The position numbers and the translations under genes were made by a program. Positions 8,616 through 18,995 of a stretch of 64,000 nucleotides of DNA are shown here, in pieces. Location of the stretch: positions 34,583 through 98,582 of the forward strand of contig CAIKFU010000043.1 in assembly GCA_903826775.1 (NCBI GenBank), written 5' to 3'. Under the pieces are notes generated by a model, which did not search any database, was not told the DNA's origin, and worked only from the letters and a program-made list of their open reading frames with translations. The stretch is from an uncultured beta proteobacterium (GTDB lineage: Bacteria; Pseudomonadota; Gammaproteobacteria; Burkholderiales; Burkholderiaceae). The first letter of the stretch is position 1. The number at the start of each line of letters is the position of its first letter.

Positions 8616-9611
8616 ATGAATACCCTATCGAAACCCAAAATTTTGGTGGCGCGAGCCATTTTTCCCGACACCTTGGAATTGTTGGAAAGCCTTTTTGATG
8701 TGCATTCGAATCAAGCGGATCGAATTTTAAGTCCCGCGGAGCTTCAGGAGGCACTTAGCAGTGTTTCCGGTGCGCTAGTGGCTGGCAGCGAGAGGATAGA
8801 CCAACAAGCATTGTCACGTGCTAAAAATTTAAAGGTGGTTGCCAACATTTCGGTTGGTTACAACAATTTTGATGTGGCAGCAATTTCGGCTGCCGGTGTC
8901 ATGGCAACCAACACGCCGGATGTATTGACCGACACCACGGCGGATTTCGGATTTGCCCTGTTGATGTCAACGGCGCGACGCATCACCGAATCGGAACATT
9001 GGGTTCGTGAGGGGAAATGGGATAAATGGTCGATAGTGAATAACCCGCTCGGGATGGATTTGCATCACAGCACCTTGGGAATTATTGGTATGGGCCGGAT
9101 CGGACAAGGCATTGCAAAACGGGCTCTGGGTTTTGGGATGAAAGTGGTTTATCACAATCGCAACCGCCTTTCCAAAGAGGATGAATTGGCTTGCGGTGCC
9201 ACCTATCTGAATAAGGAAGAATTGCTTCGTGAAGCGGATCACGTGGTTTTGGTTTTGCCGTATACGCCTGAAAACCATCACGCTATCGGGGTAAACGAAA
9301 TCGCCTTGATGAAGCCAACTGCCACCCTAGTCAATATTGCCCGCGGTGGCATTGTTGACGACAACGCTTTGGCGCAAGCTTTGCAGTCTGGGAAAATCTT
9401 TGCAGCCGGCTTGGACGTCTTCGAAGGGGAGCCGGTCGTAAACCCCGAACTGCTGAAGTGTCGCAATATCGTAATTGCACCCCATATAGCAAGCGCTACG
9501 GAGAAAACGCGTAGGGCAATGGTGGCACTCGCTATCGAGAATTTGCGGGCCGCCCTGACGGGGCAAAAGCCACCAAGCTTAATTAATCCGGAAGTGTGGG
9601 GTAAGAATTAA
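8616..9611 (+). CDS. D-isomer 2-hydroxyacid dehydrogenase (glyoxylate/hydroxypyruvate reductase type)
   Basis: A 331-residue NAD(P)-dependent dehydrogenase. The nucleotide-binding motif is GMGRIGQGIAKR near residue 155, and the catalytic trio is visible: Arg in NIARGGIVDD, Glu in FEGEPVV, His in APHIASAT. The family interconverts 2-keto and D-2-hydroxy acids; the closest functional guess is GhrB-like reduction of glyoxylate or hydroxypyruvate. It stands alone, divergent from fdxA. Substrate cannot be fixed from sequence. Confidence 0.85.
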   Translation: MNTLSKPKILVARAIFPDTLELLESLFDVHSNQADRILSPAELQEALSSVSGALVAGSERIDQQALSRAKNLKVVANISVGYNNFDVAAISAAGVMATNTPDVLTDTTADFGFALLMSTARRITESEHWVREGKWDKWSIVNNPLGMDLHHSTLGIIGMGRIGQGIAKRALGFGMKVVYHNRNRLSKEDELACGATYLNKEELLREADHVVLVLPYTPENHHAIGVNEIALMKPTATLVNIARGGIVDDNALAQALQSGKIFAAGLDVFEGEPVVNPELLKCRNIVIAPHIASATEKTRRAMVALAIENLRAALTGQKPPSLINPEVWGKN

Positions 9612-9650
9612 CGCGATCTACAACGTACTAGGCAGTATCGATGAAGACCG

Positions 9651-9944
9651 TTATTCAGCATCCACTTCTTCGGGCAATTCCCTAAGGGCCAATTCGATGC
9701 CGCCAAAATTGTCCGCAACCCAGTTGTAGACCTTGCAGGCAATCCACAACAGGCCAAATCCCAATAGAGCATTTAAGATTAACGCGGATAGGACGGTAAA
9801 CCCTGGGATTGCGCCGTCTCGGATAAAGGCGACGAACAGGGCCAAAAGGACGATGGGAACAGAAAAACAGAGGTACACCAGCACCAAAGTTTTGGCGGTG
9901 TGCATCGGGTCAAGGAATACAAGTTCTTTTTTAGTAAGTTTCAT
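9651..9944 (-). CDS. Small two-helix membrane protein at the end of the molybdenum cofactor operon
   Basis: A 97-residue protein with two hydrophobic stretches (about 20-42 and 48-70) and an acidic tail (LRELPEEVDAE). It begins 12 bases after the moeA stop on the same strand, so it is probably cotranscribed. I do not recognise a named family. The position is suggestive but does not by itself link it to molybdopterin. Confidence 0.7.
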   Translation of the reverse strand: MKLTKKELVFLDPMHTAKTLVLVYLCFSVPIVLLALFVAFIRDGAIPGFTVLSALILNALLGFGLLWIACKVYNWVADNFGGIELALRELPEEVDAE

Positions 9945-9956
9945 GATGCAGCAATC

Positions 9957-11285
9957 TTAAAGCAGTCCATCAAAAAGCACCACATCAACCCAATCTCCGG
10001 CAGCGATATTTCCTTGTTCGTGCGCAAGAACAACGAAGCAGTTGGCTTCGCTTACGGAACGCAAAATGCCCGCGCCTTGGCTACCCGTAATACTGACGGC
10101 AGCTTGTCCTTGCTCGTTGCGCCCCAAAATGGCGCGTTGAAATTCGGTACGACCGGGTTTTTTTCGAATGGGCGCTGTGGACAAGGCTTGGACGGTGGGG
10201 ACTTTGGTTTGGGTAGCGCCATTCAATTGCAACAATGCGGCTCTGACAAACTGGTAGAAGGTCACCATGACCGCAACGGGGTTTCCGGGTAAGCCAAAGA
10301 ACAGCGTTTTTCGTGAAAGGGTTTTTCCGGGCAGGGGTTTGAGCGTGCCAAACGCCATTGGCCTGCCGGGACGCATGGCAATTTTCCAAAAACCAACGTC
10401 GCCAAGCTCTTCCATAATTTGCTTGGTGAAATCCGCCTCTCCAGCGGAGACGCCACCGGATGAGATCAGGACATCCGCTTTTTGGGCAGCCTGGCAAAAT
10501 GCCTCTTTTAATGCAATTGGGTCATCGCGCACGATTCCGCAATCGACGATCTCAAGATCAAGTCGTTTCAACATCCCAATTAAACTAAAGCGATTGCTGT
10601 CGTAGATGCTGCCGGCATCCAGTTGCTCCCCGATGCTGCGCAACTCATTTCCTGAAGATAGAATGGCAACTTTTAATTTGCGTTGAACGGTGAGCTTGTC
10701 GATTCCCAGGGACGCTGCCATTCCTAGATCAGAGGGTCGTAGCAACCGACCAGCCAGGATTGCCGGTTTTCCCATTTGCAAATCCTCGCCACGTAGTCGG
10801 CGATTTTCTCCAGGCTTGACGATGTTCTGCTGAAATGAGATGGTTTGACCTTCCAACGTATCGGAGACGGTTACCAATTCCTGCGGGATCACGGTGTCGC
10901 ATCCTGCAGGCATGAGCGCGCCAGTCATGATCTTGATGCATTCACCATCTTGTATTGAACCCATATAGGGTTTTCCGGCGAATGCGCTAGCAACGACTCG
11001 TAGCGTAGCGTTACCTGCCTTACCATGATCCACTTCTTTGCCTTTAAAGGCAAAGCCGTCCATAGCGGAATTGTCTGCCGCAGGGACATCGATGGTTGAT
11101 AGCAAGTCCGCAGACAAAATGCGATTGAGTGCCAACTCCAGCAAGACGGTTTCAACATCGTCCTTGTTTGGGGTTTGGTTCGCCTCTCGGATTAATTCCT
11201 TAACCAGGATTGAGATGGCTTCACGCGCCCGGTCAACATGCAGTGATGAGGTGCCAAGCAGATCGATTGATGTCGGTTTACTCAT
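9957..11285 (-). CDS. moeA: Molybdopterin molybdenumtransferase MoeA
   Basis: A 442-residue enzyme inserting molybdate into adenylylated molybdopterin. Typical segments are the domain I/II AADNSAMDGFAFKG, IMTGALMPAGCDTVIPQE, the MoCF-fold SSGGVSAGEADFTK, the RPGRPMAFG turn and GLPGNPVAVMVTFYQFV. Length is slightly above the E. coli protein (411). The start overlaps the mobA stop by 4 bases, so moaA-mobA-moeA are translationally coupled. Confidence 0.95.
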   Translation of the reverse strand: MSKPTSIDLLGTSSLHVDRAREAISILVKELIREANQTPNKDDVETVLLELALNRILSADLLSTIDVPAADNSAMDGFAFKGKEVDHGKAGNATLRVVASAFAGKPYMGSIQDGECIKIMTGALMPAGCDTVIPQELVTVSDTLEGQTISFQQNIVKPGENRRLRGEDLQMGKPAILAGRLLRPSDLGMAASLGIDKLTVQRKLKVAILSSGNELRSIGEQLDAGSIYDSNRFSLIGMLKRLDLEIVDCGIVRDDPIALKEAFCQAAQKADVLISSGGVSAGEADFTKQIMEELGDVGFWKIAMRPGRPMAFGTLKPLPGKTLSRKTLFFGLPGNPVAVMVTFYQFVRAALLQLNGATQTKVPTVQALSTAPIRKKPGRTEFQRAILGRNEQGQAAVSITGSQGAGILRSVSEANCFVVLAHEQGNIAAGDWVDVVLFDGLL

Positions 11286-11890
11286 TCCGAGTTTTTCTCC
11301 AAACTGCTGAGTTCATCCGGAGTGTTGACATTGGAAAATGCTTTCTCATCCTCAAAGACGATGGTAGTGGAACGCAGTTTTCCAAACCAGTGGTCGATTT
11401 TTCGCTCCCCCGATTTGAGAAAATTTTCGAGGGATTTGGCAACACCCTTTTGCATCAGGCAAAAAACCGGCTGTGCCCAAATTTTGCCCATGGCATCTTT
11501 TGAGGAGGCGTAAATTAATTCATGGTTTCCGTCAATAAGTTGCCCACCCATTCTGTTGACGAGGTCGACTGGAAATAGTGGGGTGTCGCACGGGACGGTG
11601 ACAAGGTATTCGGTTTTGCATTCGCGCAGTCCCGCTGCAAATCCGGCCAATGGGCCTGAAAAATCCGGAGTTTCGTCCATGACGATCGGGTATCCATACG
11701 CTGAGTATTGTTCAAGATTGCGATTGGCATTAATTTGGATGCACCCGACCTGATCAATCAGTCTTGCAATAGCAAACTCAATCAGGGGTTTATTTCGAAA
11801 CGCAATCAGGCCCTTGTCAATTCCCCCCATGCGTTGAGCCCGGCCTCCAGCCAAAATTAAGCCAGTGATTTGATGTGTCGGAATCATCAA
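11282..11890 (-). CDS. mobA: Molybdenum cofactor guanylyltransferase MobA
   Basis: A 202-residue nucleotidyltransferase joining GMP to molybdenum cofactor, giving the dinucleotide form used by DMSO-reductase-family enzymes. The GTP-binding signature [18 protein letters not shown] is at the N-terminus, and the metal-binding VPCDTPLFP is near residue 100. It overlaps moaA and moeA by 4 bases each. Confidence 0.93.
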   Translation of the reverse strand: MMIPTHQITGLILAGGRAQRMGGIDKGLIAFRNKPLIEFAIARLIDQVGCIQINANRNLEQYSAYGYPIVMDETPDFSGPLAGFAAGLRECKTEYLVTVPCDTPLFPVDLVNRMGGQLIDGNHELIYASSKDAMGKIWAQPVFCLMQKGVAKSLENFLKSGERKIDHWFGKLRSTTIVFEDEKAFSNVNTPDELSSLEKNSE

Positions 11891-13002
11891 CCGCCGATAT
11901 AGGACATTTCAACTTTGCGGATAGCAGAGTGGTTGCCAGGGGTATTGAGGACGCGAATTTCCGAGTAGTGATCGTCGCGCTTAGCCCAAGTGCCCATGAT
12001 GGCGTTCGTGATTTCCAGATCGCTTTTTCCGGACCGAAGCAGGGTTTTGAAATCGAATCCCTCATTGGCAAACAGGCACAGGTACAACTGCCCGTCGGTT
12101 GAGATTCTCGCTCGCGTGCATTCGTGACAAAAGGTTTGGGTCACGCTGGAAATGACGCCGATTTCCCCTTTACCATCACGGTAGCGCCAACGTTGCGCAA
12201 CTTCCCCGGGATAATTTGCTTGAACCGGCTCAAGCGGAAATTCAGCGTGGATTTTGGAAATCACTTCTTTGGAGGGTAGTACCTCTGCCATATTCCACCC
12301 ATTTGAGCTGCCGACATCCATGAATTCAATAAAACGCAGCGTGATGCCCGTGCCCCGAAAGTGTTTTGCCATTGGAATGATTTCTTGGTCATTGGTGCCT
12401 TTTTTGACAACCATGTTGACCTTGATCGATTCAAAGCCGGCGGCTTGCGCTGCTGCAATGCCCTTGAGAACATCATCAACCGGGAAGTCAACGTCGTTCA
12501 TTTTCCGAAAAACGGCATCGTCCAATCCATCCAGGCTGACGGTCACTCTTTGCAATCCGGCTTGTTTTAGTAAGGCCGATTTTTTTTGCAGAAGGCTTCC
12601 ATTGGTGGTGAGTGTCAAATCGAGGGGAAGACCGGCTGGGGTGCGAATCTTGCTAAGAAGCCCAATCAAAATTTCCAGATTCTTGCGTAACAGCGGTTCG
12701 CCTCCAGTGAGGCGAATCTTCTCAACCCCTAAGGTTGAAAAGATCCCGGTTAGGCGCGTGATTTCCTCAAAAGTTAACAGGTCTTGGTGGGAAAGATACG
12801 GATAGCTTTGGTTAAATATTCCCTTGGGCATGCAGTACGTGCACCGAAAATTGCAGCGGTCTGTAACGGAAATGCGCAGATCCCTTAAATTGCGACCACG
12901 CAGATCCTGGTTTTGCAGCTGAGCTGGCGTGAGCAATGCGGGAATATGCGGCACCTGTCCTGTGCCTTCATCGATGCGGATGGGGATTACTTTTTCAACC
13001 AT
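11887..13002 (-). CDS. moaA: GTP 3',8-cyclase MoaA (radical SAM)
   Basis: A 371-residue radical SAM enzyme starting molybdopterin synthesis from GTP. The SAM cluster motif is [10 protein letters not shown], the second cluster ligands include CHECTRAR and a later Cys in LYLCLF, and the C-terminus ends in the conserved GG that is needed for activity. The N-terminal ~45 residues extend beyond E. coli MoaA. First gene of the operon, 85 bases downstream of rne. Confidence 0.95.
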   Translation of the reverse strand: MVEKVIPIRIDEGTGQVPHIPALLTPAQLQNQDLRGRNLRDLRISVTDRCNFRCTYCMPKGIFNQSYPYLSHQDLLTFEEITRLTGIFSTLGVEKIRLTGGEPLLRKNLEILIGLLSKIRTPAGLPLDLTLTTNGSLLQKKSALLKQAGLQRVTVSLDGLDDAVFRKMNDVDFPVDDVLKGIAAAQAAGFESIKVNMVVKKGTNDQEIIPMAKHFRGTGITLRFIEFMDVGSSNGWNMAEVLPSKEVISKIHAEFPLEPVQANYPGEVAQRWRYRDGKGEIGVISSVTQTFCHECTRARISTDGQLYLCLFANEGFDFKTLLRSGKSDLEITNAIMGTWAKRDDHYSEIRVLNTPGNHSAIRKVEMSYIGG

Positions 13003-13041
13003 GGTGTGAATTATGGCTGTGATTGGTTCTTTCTGCCAACA

Positions 13042-13071
13042 CGCCTTCTATCCAGTGATGGATGGAAGGCG
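13042..13071. repeat. Inverted repeat between rne and moaA
   Basis: A 13-pair stem (one G-T pair) with a GTGA tetraloop, CGCCTTC...GAAGGCG, lies just after the rne stop. On the minus strand one pair becomes C-A and no T run follows, so it is more likely a 3' stabilising stem or an imperfect terminator of rne than a strong intrinsic terminator. Confidence 0.5.
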
Positions 13072-13087
13072 GTTTAGAGAAGTCAAT

Positions 13088-15775
13088 TTATGGCGATTGG
13101 GTAATGGTCTTTTCTTGCCCACCGGTTTCCACCAAAACCATTGGACCTTCGGGAAGGGTAACGGGCGGTTTCGGTGTTCTGCCAAGTGACGGCAAGGTGG
13201 ATTCTGCTTGAATCTGGGATTTCACTTCTGCCAGTTTGCTCGCATCGGTCGCGACCCAAATCATTCCAGCGGTTTGCACAACCTGATGCAATGGGGCTTC
13301 TTGGAGCGATTCAAAGGACACTTTAGGAAGTTCCGGGACCGGTTTGGAAATAACGGCTAGCACGGGAGCAGCTATTGTAGGAGCAACTGACTGTTGTGGT
13401 GCAGGGCTACTAGCAGGCGCGCGAGGTGCGCGTTGCGTGCTTTCCTTGGGCGCATTATTTTCAGGTGCGCTAGAAGAAGGTATCTGCTCAACAGACGCAG
13501 GGCGTGCATTACCGAAGCTATACGTTAGGTCTTTGGTAGGCATGGAAGCGGATCTACCAGCCATTCCTGAAGGCGGCCACTGTTTGGTAGCGGCGGGTAT
13601 TTCAGGGCCGTCATTCTCGTTATTGGTTTCGGCGCGTTCGCCACGGTCTCGCTGACTGCGATTGCGGTTTCGACGATTGCGGCTGCGACGGCGTTCATCT
13701 CCCTCTGCGGTTGCTGCGGAGGATTCAGAGCCTTCGGGGGCTTGAGAAGCAGGACTTACTGCTTCAGCAGTGCGCGGCGTTTCGGAGCGTTCTGGTCTTG
13801 GGTTGCGATTGCGTCCGCGCCCTTCTTGACGGGGCGGTCTGTTTTCGCGAGCGTTGGCTTCTGTACTCGTTGCGGCTTCGGTTACGCCGGCTTCAGCAGT
13901 AGCGGGCGTATTGCCTGCAGGGCGCTCTCCGCCACGGTCGTTGCGTTCACCACGGCGACCACGATTGCGATTGCGATCACCATTGCGGCCGTCACGATTG
14001 TTTGGGTTGCGACTGCGCGTGATGGCGGCTTCCGGTTTAGCTGCAGGAGCGGCTTCCGGAGAAGCAAAGAGTTTTTTGATAAAGGCAAAGAATCCACCGG
14101 TATTCACGGTTTCCGCTTTGACTTCTGTGCGTGCTGGACGGGGTTGGCTGACCGGTGCAGGCTGATTTGGCGTAATGCCTTTGACGGCGGCTTCTGGACG
14201 GACCTTGATATCCGCATCTTTACGGCTAACGATGGTATCGGCCTCGAGTTCGCGCGCAGCTTCTTCTGCCATCACGTAACTGGCTTTTTGATCATCCAGG
14301 CGAGGATCATCATGCCGTAGACGCTCTAACTTGTAGTGTGGTGTTTCCAAATGCTTATTCGGAATCATCAACACGTTTACCTTGAAGCGGCTTTCAATCT
14401 TAATAACTTCTGGGCGTTTTTCGTTCAAGAGAAACGCAGCCACTTCGACAGGAACTTGGGTATGGATGGCCGCCGTGTTTTCCTTCATGGCCTCTTCCTG
14501 AATAATGCGCAGGACTTGCAGGGCGGAGGATTCGGTATCCCGGATATGGCCAGTGCCATTGCAGCGTGGACACGTGACGTGACTTCCTTCGGATAGCGCT
14601 GGACGCAGGCGTTGGCGAGACATTTCCATCAGGCCGAACTTTGAAATTTTGCCCATTTGGACGCGCGCGCGGTCATGCCGTAAAGCATCCCGTAGGCGAT
14701 TCTCAACGTCTTTTTGACTCTTGGTCGAGTCCATGTCAATAAAGTCGATGACGATGAGGCCGCCCAAGTCGCGTAAACGCGCTTGGCGAGCAATTTCGTC
14801 GGCTGCTTCCAAATTGGTGCGGGCAGCGGTTTCCTCAATATCGGATCCACGCGTTGCGCGTGCGGAGTTGACGTCGACGGATACCAAGGCTTCCGTGTGG
14901 TCAATGACGATTGCGCCACCCGAAGGCAAGGGGACTGTGCGCGAGTAGGCCGTCTCGATTTGATGTTCGATTTGAAAGCGCGAGAACAAGGGTACATCGT
15001 CCTGATAGCGCTTTACCCGTGGCAAGTTATCGGGCATTACAACCGACATGAAAGCTTGGGCTTGTTCAAAAATATCGTCGGTATCGATGAGAATTTCGCC
15101 GATGTCCGGTTGGAAATAATCGCGGATCGCGCGGATCACCAGACTCGATTCCAGATAGATCAATAGGGGTGCTGAATTGCCTTTAGCCGCCTCGTCGATG
15201 GCTCTCCACAATTGCATCAGGTAACTTAAGTCCCACTGCAGTTCTGTGGCGTCGCGACCAATACCGGCAGTGCGGGCAATGATGCTCATGCCGTCGGGGA
15301 TTTCCAGTTGGGACATGGCCTCGCGCAACTCTTGGCGATCTTCGCCCTCGATGCGGCGAGACACTCCGCCTCCGCGGGGATTGTTTGGCATTAAAACCAG
15401 ATACCGTCCAGCTAGGGAAATGAACGAGGTTAGTGCGGCACCTTTTTGGCCGCGTTCTTCCTTTTCAACCTGGACAATAATTTCCTGGCCTTCGCGCAGC
15501 GCTTCCTTGATTGAGGCGTTGCGAACGTCGACACCTTGCTTAAAATAGGTGCGGGCAACTTCCTTGAAGGGCAAAAAGCCATGACGCTCTTCACCATAAT
15601 TTACAAAGCAGGCCTCGAGCGAGGGCTCAATGCGGGTAATGATGCCTTTGTAAATATTGCCTTTACGCTGTTCGCGACCGGCAGACTCGATATCAATATC
15701 GATTAATTTTTGACCATCTACGATGGCAACACGCAACTCTTCTTGTTGAGTTGCATTAAATAACATGCGTTTCAT
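13088..15775 (-). CDS. rne: Ribonuclease E
   Basis: An 895-residue endoribonuclease organising mRNA decay and rRNA/tRNA processing. The S1 RNA-binding domain (about 35-120, [19 protein letters not shown]) precedes the DNase-I-like catalytic core with metal-binding Asp in VSVDVNSAR and IVIDFIDMD. The zinc-link CPRCNGTG sits near residue 405. The C-terminal half is a disordered Arg/Asn/Pro-rich scaffold. The track ORF starts 36 codons earlier, but ATG 15775 ([14 protein letters not shown]) matches the family start and has GGAGAG just upstream. The 5' leader is long, as expected for an autoregulated rne. Confidence 0.95.
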   Translation of the reverse strand: MKRMLFNATQQEELRVAIVDGQKLIDIDIESAGREQRKGNIYKGIITRIEPSLEACFVNYGEERHGFLPFKEVARTYFKQGVDVRNASIKEALREGQEIIVQVEKEERGQKGAALTSFISLAGRYLVLMPNNPRGGGVSRRIEGEDRQELREAMSQLEIPDGMSIIARTAGIGRDATELQWDLSYLMQLWRAIDEAAKGNSAPLLIYLESSLVIRAIRDYFQPDIGEILIDTDDIFEQAQAFMSVVMPDNLPRVKRYQDDVPLFSRFQIEHQIETAYSRTVPLPSGGAIVIDHTEALVSVDVNSARATRGSDIEETAARTNLEAADEIARQARLRDLGGLIVIDFIDMDSTKSQKDVENRLRDALRHDRARVQMGKISKFGLMEMSRQRLRPALSEGSHVTCPRCNGTGHIRDTESSALQVLRIIQEEAMKENTAAIHTQVPVEVAAFLLNEKRPEVIKIESRFKVNVLMIPNKHLETPHYKLERLRHDDPRLDDQKASYVMAEEAARELEADTIVSRKDADIKVRPEAAVKGITPNQPAPVSQPRPARTEVKAETVNTGGFFAFIKKLFASPEAAPAAKPEAAITRSRNPNNRDGRNGDRNRNRGRRGERNDRGGERPAGNTPATAEAGVTEAATSTEANARENRPPRQEGRGRNRNPRPERSETPRTAEAVSPASQAPEGSESSAATAEGDERRRSRNRRNRNRSQRDRGERAETNNENDGPEIPAATKQWPPSGMAGRSASMPTKDLTYSFGNARPASVEQIPSSSAPENNAPKESTQRAPRAPASSPAPQQSVAPTIAAPVLAVISKPVPELPKVSFESLQEAPLHQVVQTAGMIWVATDASKLAEVKSQIQAESTLPSLGRTPKPPVTLPEGPMVLVETGGQEKTITQSP

Positions 15776-16265
15776 AACACTCTCCGTGTGGAGAAGGCAG
15801 TCGCTGCGCGGTGCGCTAGGGGACAGGTTGGATACCGTTCGGGGTTGTAAATCCCGAAGGCTTTTGGAGTGTGGGTCAAGCAAAAACCAAGCTTGCTGAG
15901 CCTGGTTTAGCCGAATTCAATGTCTGAATCGGTGCCACACTAGACGCTCGCCACAGAGACCTCCTTTAGGTCATCAATGCAGGCGCACATCTGAAACTGT
16001 CTTCTAATCGCGGGTCGCGGCAAACGGCACACCAACCCTGCGCCTCATTAAAACGGGGGAGGGGCAACCCCGAGAGTCTAATAAGGGCGACTCCAAGCTC
16101 CACGAGTTCACGCTACATTTCAAACCACTGTTCAAAACGTATTGAAAACGCAATTAAAAATAATCTCAAACCAATAAATTGGCTAGAGCCTTGATTATAC
16201 GGCACATCTGGATCGACAATGGGGTATTGTTGAGTCCCCCGCTAATATGGCAGGGGATAAAAATC
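15776..16265. promoter_or_regulatory. Divergent rne-rluC control region with long rne leader
   Basis: 490 bases without a gene lie between rne (minus) and rluC (plus). On the minus strand a consensus -10 TATAAT (16199-16194) has only a weak -35 (CCATTG at 17 bases), and would give an rne leader of roughly 410 bases. That suits the leader-mediated autoregulation by RNase E cleavage known in E. coli. Several GC-rich self-complementary stretches (for example around 16010-16075) could fold. The rluC promoter could not be pinned down. Confidence 0.5.
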
Positions 16266-17270
16266 ATGAATTTGACTACCCAAACCCCTTCCCAACCGGC
16301 TAAAAGTCCCCTTTCAGCAACGGTGGTTTTGCAGACGATTGGCCCCGAAGAGGCTGGCCAGCGGCTGGATAACTACCTCCTGCGCTGGGCAAAAGGCGTG
16401 CCCAAGAGCCACATTTACCGGATTATTCGCTCCGGGGAAGTCAGGGTTAATAAAAAACGGGCCGAACCCACGACGCGGTTGGCTGAAGGCGACGTGGTTC
16501 GATTGCCACCGGTGCGGATAGCCGAACCCGAACGGGAAGCGTCCCCGAATTCGCCCTATACCCAGTCCCGCGCAAGGCAATTTTCAGCAAAAATGCCCAT
16601 TCTCTTTGAGGATGAGGCTTTACTAATCGTGGATAAACCTTCCGGTTTGGCGGTTCACGGCGGCTCGGGAATTGCTTTGGGGGTGATTGAAACGTTGCGC
16701 ATTACCCGTCCTGAACTCAAGTTCTTGGAGTTGGTGCATCGCTTGGATCGGGATACGTCCGGCGTATTGCTGTTGGCAAAAAAACGCAGCGCGTTGGTCG
16801 AGATGCATCGGCAAATACGCGAGGGTTTGACGGATAAGCGCTATTACTTGTTGGCACATGGTGAAATCAAGCAAGGCAATCAAGTAATGCAATTGAAATT
16901 TCCCTTGCACAAATATTTGCTGGCAAACGGGGAGCGTCGAGTACGTGTCGACCCTGATGGCTTGCCAAGCCATACGGCATTGCGGGTAAGCAACATTCTT
17001 AAGCGGGAAGGTGCCACCATCACGTTGGCGGAGGCGCAACTGAAAACCGGACGCACCCATCAGATTCGCGTGCATTTGCAACGGATTGGGCATTCCATAT
17101 TGGGCGATGATAAATACGGTTTTGAGGACGAGGACCGGCGGATCAAATCCAAAAGGCTTTATCTTCACGCACACATGGCGGGTTTTATTCATCCCCGCTC
17201 CGGTGAAAAAATGCGGATTGAGTCGCCTTTGCCTCCCGAATTTACGGCCATGATGAAGGCATTTGATTGA
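16266..17270 (+). CDS. rluC: 23S rRNA pseudouridine synthase RluC-type
   Basis: A 334-residue RluA-family pseudouridine synthase, expected to modify 23S rRNA uridines (955, 2504, 2580 in E. coli). An N-terminal S4 RNA-binding domain (QRLDNYLLRW to GEVRVNKKRAEP) precedes the catalytic domain with Asp in HRLDRDTSGVLLLAK and RTHQIRVHLQ. The track ORF starts at 16179, but ATG 16266 has AGGGG upstream and fits the family. The neighbouring divergent rne gene is its usual partner across proteobacteria. Confidence 0.92.
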   Translation: MNLTTQTPSQPAKSPLSATVVLQTIGPEEAGQRLDNYLLRWAKGVPKSHIYRIIRSGEVRVNKKRAEPTTRLAEGDVVRLPPVRIAEPEREASPNSPYTQSRARQFSAKMPILFEDEALLIVDKPSGLAVHGGSGIALGVIETLRITRPELKFLELVHRLDRDTSGVLLLAKKRSALVEMHRQIREGLTDKRYYLLAHGEIKQGNQVMQLKFPLHKYLLANGERRVRVDPDGLPSHTALRVSNILKREGATITLAEAQLKTGRTHQIRVHLQRIGHSILGDDKYGFEDEDRRIKSKRLYLHAHMAGFIHPRSGEKMRIESPLPPEFTAMMKAFD

Positions 17271-17296
17271 TTGGAGATAAGGGCGGTATTGGCCAG

Positions 17297-17992
17297 ATGG
17301 CGAAAATAGACCCCCTTCATTCGCCCCAGCGTCGATACGACCTGATCGTATGGGATTGGGACGGGACCGTGATCGATTCAACCCCGACAATCGTTTACTG
17401 CATTCAGCAATCCTGTCGGGATTTGGGGTATCGGGTGCCGGACGACCGTTTGGCTAGTTCTGTTATCGGTCTGGGTATCCAAGACGCGTTGCGCCGTGCG
17501 GTGCCTTGGATTGAACCCGTGCTTTTTCCAAAACTGCTGGAGCGTTTTCGGTTCCACTACCTTGGCCGCGATCAGGAACTGCATTTGTTTCCTGGGATTC
17601 GGGAATTGCTTGAGGATCTGCGCGCTGAAGGGTTTTTATTGGGCGTAGCCACCGGGAAATCCCGGGTTGGACTTGATCGTTCCTTGGGTTTTCATGATTT
17701 GCACCACCTATTTCATGAAACACGTACTGCCGACGAGTCGTTTTCCAAACCCCATCCCGGTATGCTGTTGGAACTTTCGGACGCATTGCAGGTTCCAGTG
17801 CGGCGCATGCTGATGATCGGCGATACCACCCACGATTTGGAAATGGCCTCCAGTGCAGGTGTGGATGCTGTCGCGGTAACGTATGGTGCGCACCCGGTTG
17901 AAACGCTGCGCACAGCAAAATCTTTGATCCATGTTGATAATGTTGCTCAGTTGGCGCAATGGCTTAAAGAAAATCGATTTAATAAAATGTAA
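17297..17992 (+). CDS. HAD-superfamily phosphatase (phosphoglycolate-phosphatase-like)
   Basis: A 231-residue HAD hydrolase. Motif I is DWDGTVIDS with nucleophilic Asp, motif II is in GVATGKSR, the Lys is in FSKPHPG and the acidic motif IV is MLMIGDTTHDLEMA. The alpha-helical cap after motif I makes it subfamily IA, like Gph, but the substrate is unknown. The track start is TTG 17267, overlapping rluC; ATG 17297 is a more usual start though its ribosome site is weak. It lies between rluC and sppA in an operon. Confidence 0.8.
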   Translation: MAKIDPLHSPQRRYDLIVWDWDGTVIDSTPTIVYCIQQSCRDLGYRVPDDRLASSVIGLGIQDALRRAVPWIEPVLFPKLLERFRFHYLGRDQELHLFPGIRELLEDLRAEGFLLGVATGKSRVGLDRSLGFHDLHHLFHETRTADESFSKPHPGMLLELSDALQVPVRRMLMIGDTTHDLEMASSAGVDAVAVTYGAHPVETLRTAKSLIHVDNVAQLAQWLKENRFNKM

Positions 17993-18004
17993 AAGGTAGG
18001 CAGC

Positions 18005-18961
18005 GTGAGAGATCAAGAGAGCGGCATGGAAAAAAATTGGGAGCGGCAAGCGCTTGAGCATTTGCTGCTTGAGAACCTGAAGGAAACTCGCAAGGCTAGA
18101 CGCTGGAGGGCGGTGCTTCGACTGCTCACTCTGATATTGATTGTGGGTCTGCTTTTTAAGGTGTTTGAAATCAGTTTGCCTGGCCATGGCATCACCGTTG
18201 ACAAGCACACCGCCTTAGTGACGTTAGAGGGGGAGATTTCCTCCAGCAGCGTTGCCAATGCATCGGACGTCAACTCGTCCTTGGCATCGGCTTTTGAGAA
18301 TGAGCATAGCGCTGGAGTGGTGTTGCGCATTAACAGCCCAGGTGGCTCCCCCGTTCAAGCAGGGATGATCAATGACGAAATTCACCGGTTGCGTGCGCTG
18401 TATCCGTCAAAGCCGTTTTATGTGGTGGTCGAGGATATTTGCGCATCTGGCGGGTATTACGTTGCGGTTGCCGGCGATCAGATTTTGGTTGATAAGGCCA
18501 GCTTGATCGGTTCTATTGGCGTCGTGATGGACGGCTTTGGGTTCACCGGATTGATGGACAAACTGGGTGTTACTCGGCGCATGATTACCGCTGGATCGAA
18601 TAAGGGAATGCTCGATCCGTTTAGCAAGGAAAACCCAAAGCAAGTGGAAATGATCCAAAGCATGCTCGATGAAATTCACGAGCAATTTATTAATGTGGTG
18701 AAAGAGGGGCGAGGTACGCGCTTAAAAGATTCGCCGGATTTATTTACAGGTCGGGTCTGGAACGGCGAACAGGCAGTCAAGTTGGGTTTGGTTGATGGCT
18801 ACGGGACGGTGGACTCGGTCGCCCGCGATATTTTGAAAGCGCCCGATATTTTGGATTACACCATGAAGGAGAATTTTGCCGAGCGGGTCGCCAAGCGTTT
18901 TGGCGCTGAAGCCGGAACGGCGGCAGGCAAGGCCTTGGTGAAAGGTTCCGACCTGAAGTAA
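18005..18961 (+). CDS. sppA: Signal peptide peptidase SppA, short form (family S49)
   Basis: A 318-residue membrane-anchored protease that degrades released signal peptides and other membrane fragments. One N-terminal membrane segment (about 40-58, LLTLILIVGLLFKVF) is followed by the protease domain with nucleophile Ser in ICASGGYYVAV and general-base Lys in GSNKGMLDPF. This is the single-domain form, half the size of E. coli SppA. GTG 18005 has AGGTAGG four bases upstream; ATG 18026 is an alternative start. Confidence 0.88.
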   Translation: MRDQESGMEKNWERQALEHLLLENLKETRKARRWRAVLRLLTLILIVGLLFKVFEISLPGHGITVDKHTALVTLEGEISSSSVANASDVNSSLASAFENEHSAGVVLRINSPGGSPVQAGMINDEIHRLRALYPSKPFYVVVEDICASGGYYVAVAGDQILVDKASLIGSIGVVMDGFGFTGLMDKLGVTRRMITAGSNKGMLDPFSKENPKQVEMIQSMLDEIHEQFINVVKEGRGTRLKDSPDLFTGRVWNGEQAVKLGLVDGYGTVDSVARDILKAPDILDYTMKENFAERVAKRFGAEAGTAAGKALVKGSDLK

Positions 18962-18995
18962 GAAATTGATGACAGCGAGTCTGAATCGCCGTTTG

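Noticed and set aside
13742-14320. A 192-residue plus-strand ORF opposite rne
   Set aside because: It is a shadow of the Arg/Asn/Pro-rich RNase E tail, with odd Cys/Arg-rich composition and no start signal.
15776-15883. N-terminal extension of RNase E by 36 residues
   Set aside because: The family starts at MKRMLFN, and a good ribosome site precedes that ATG.
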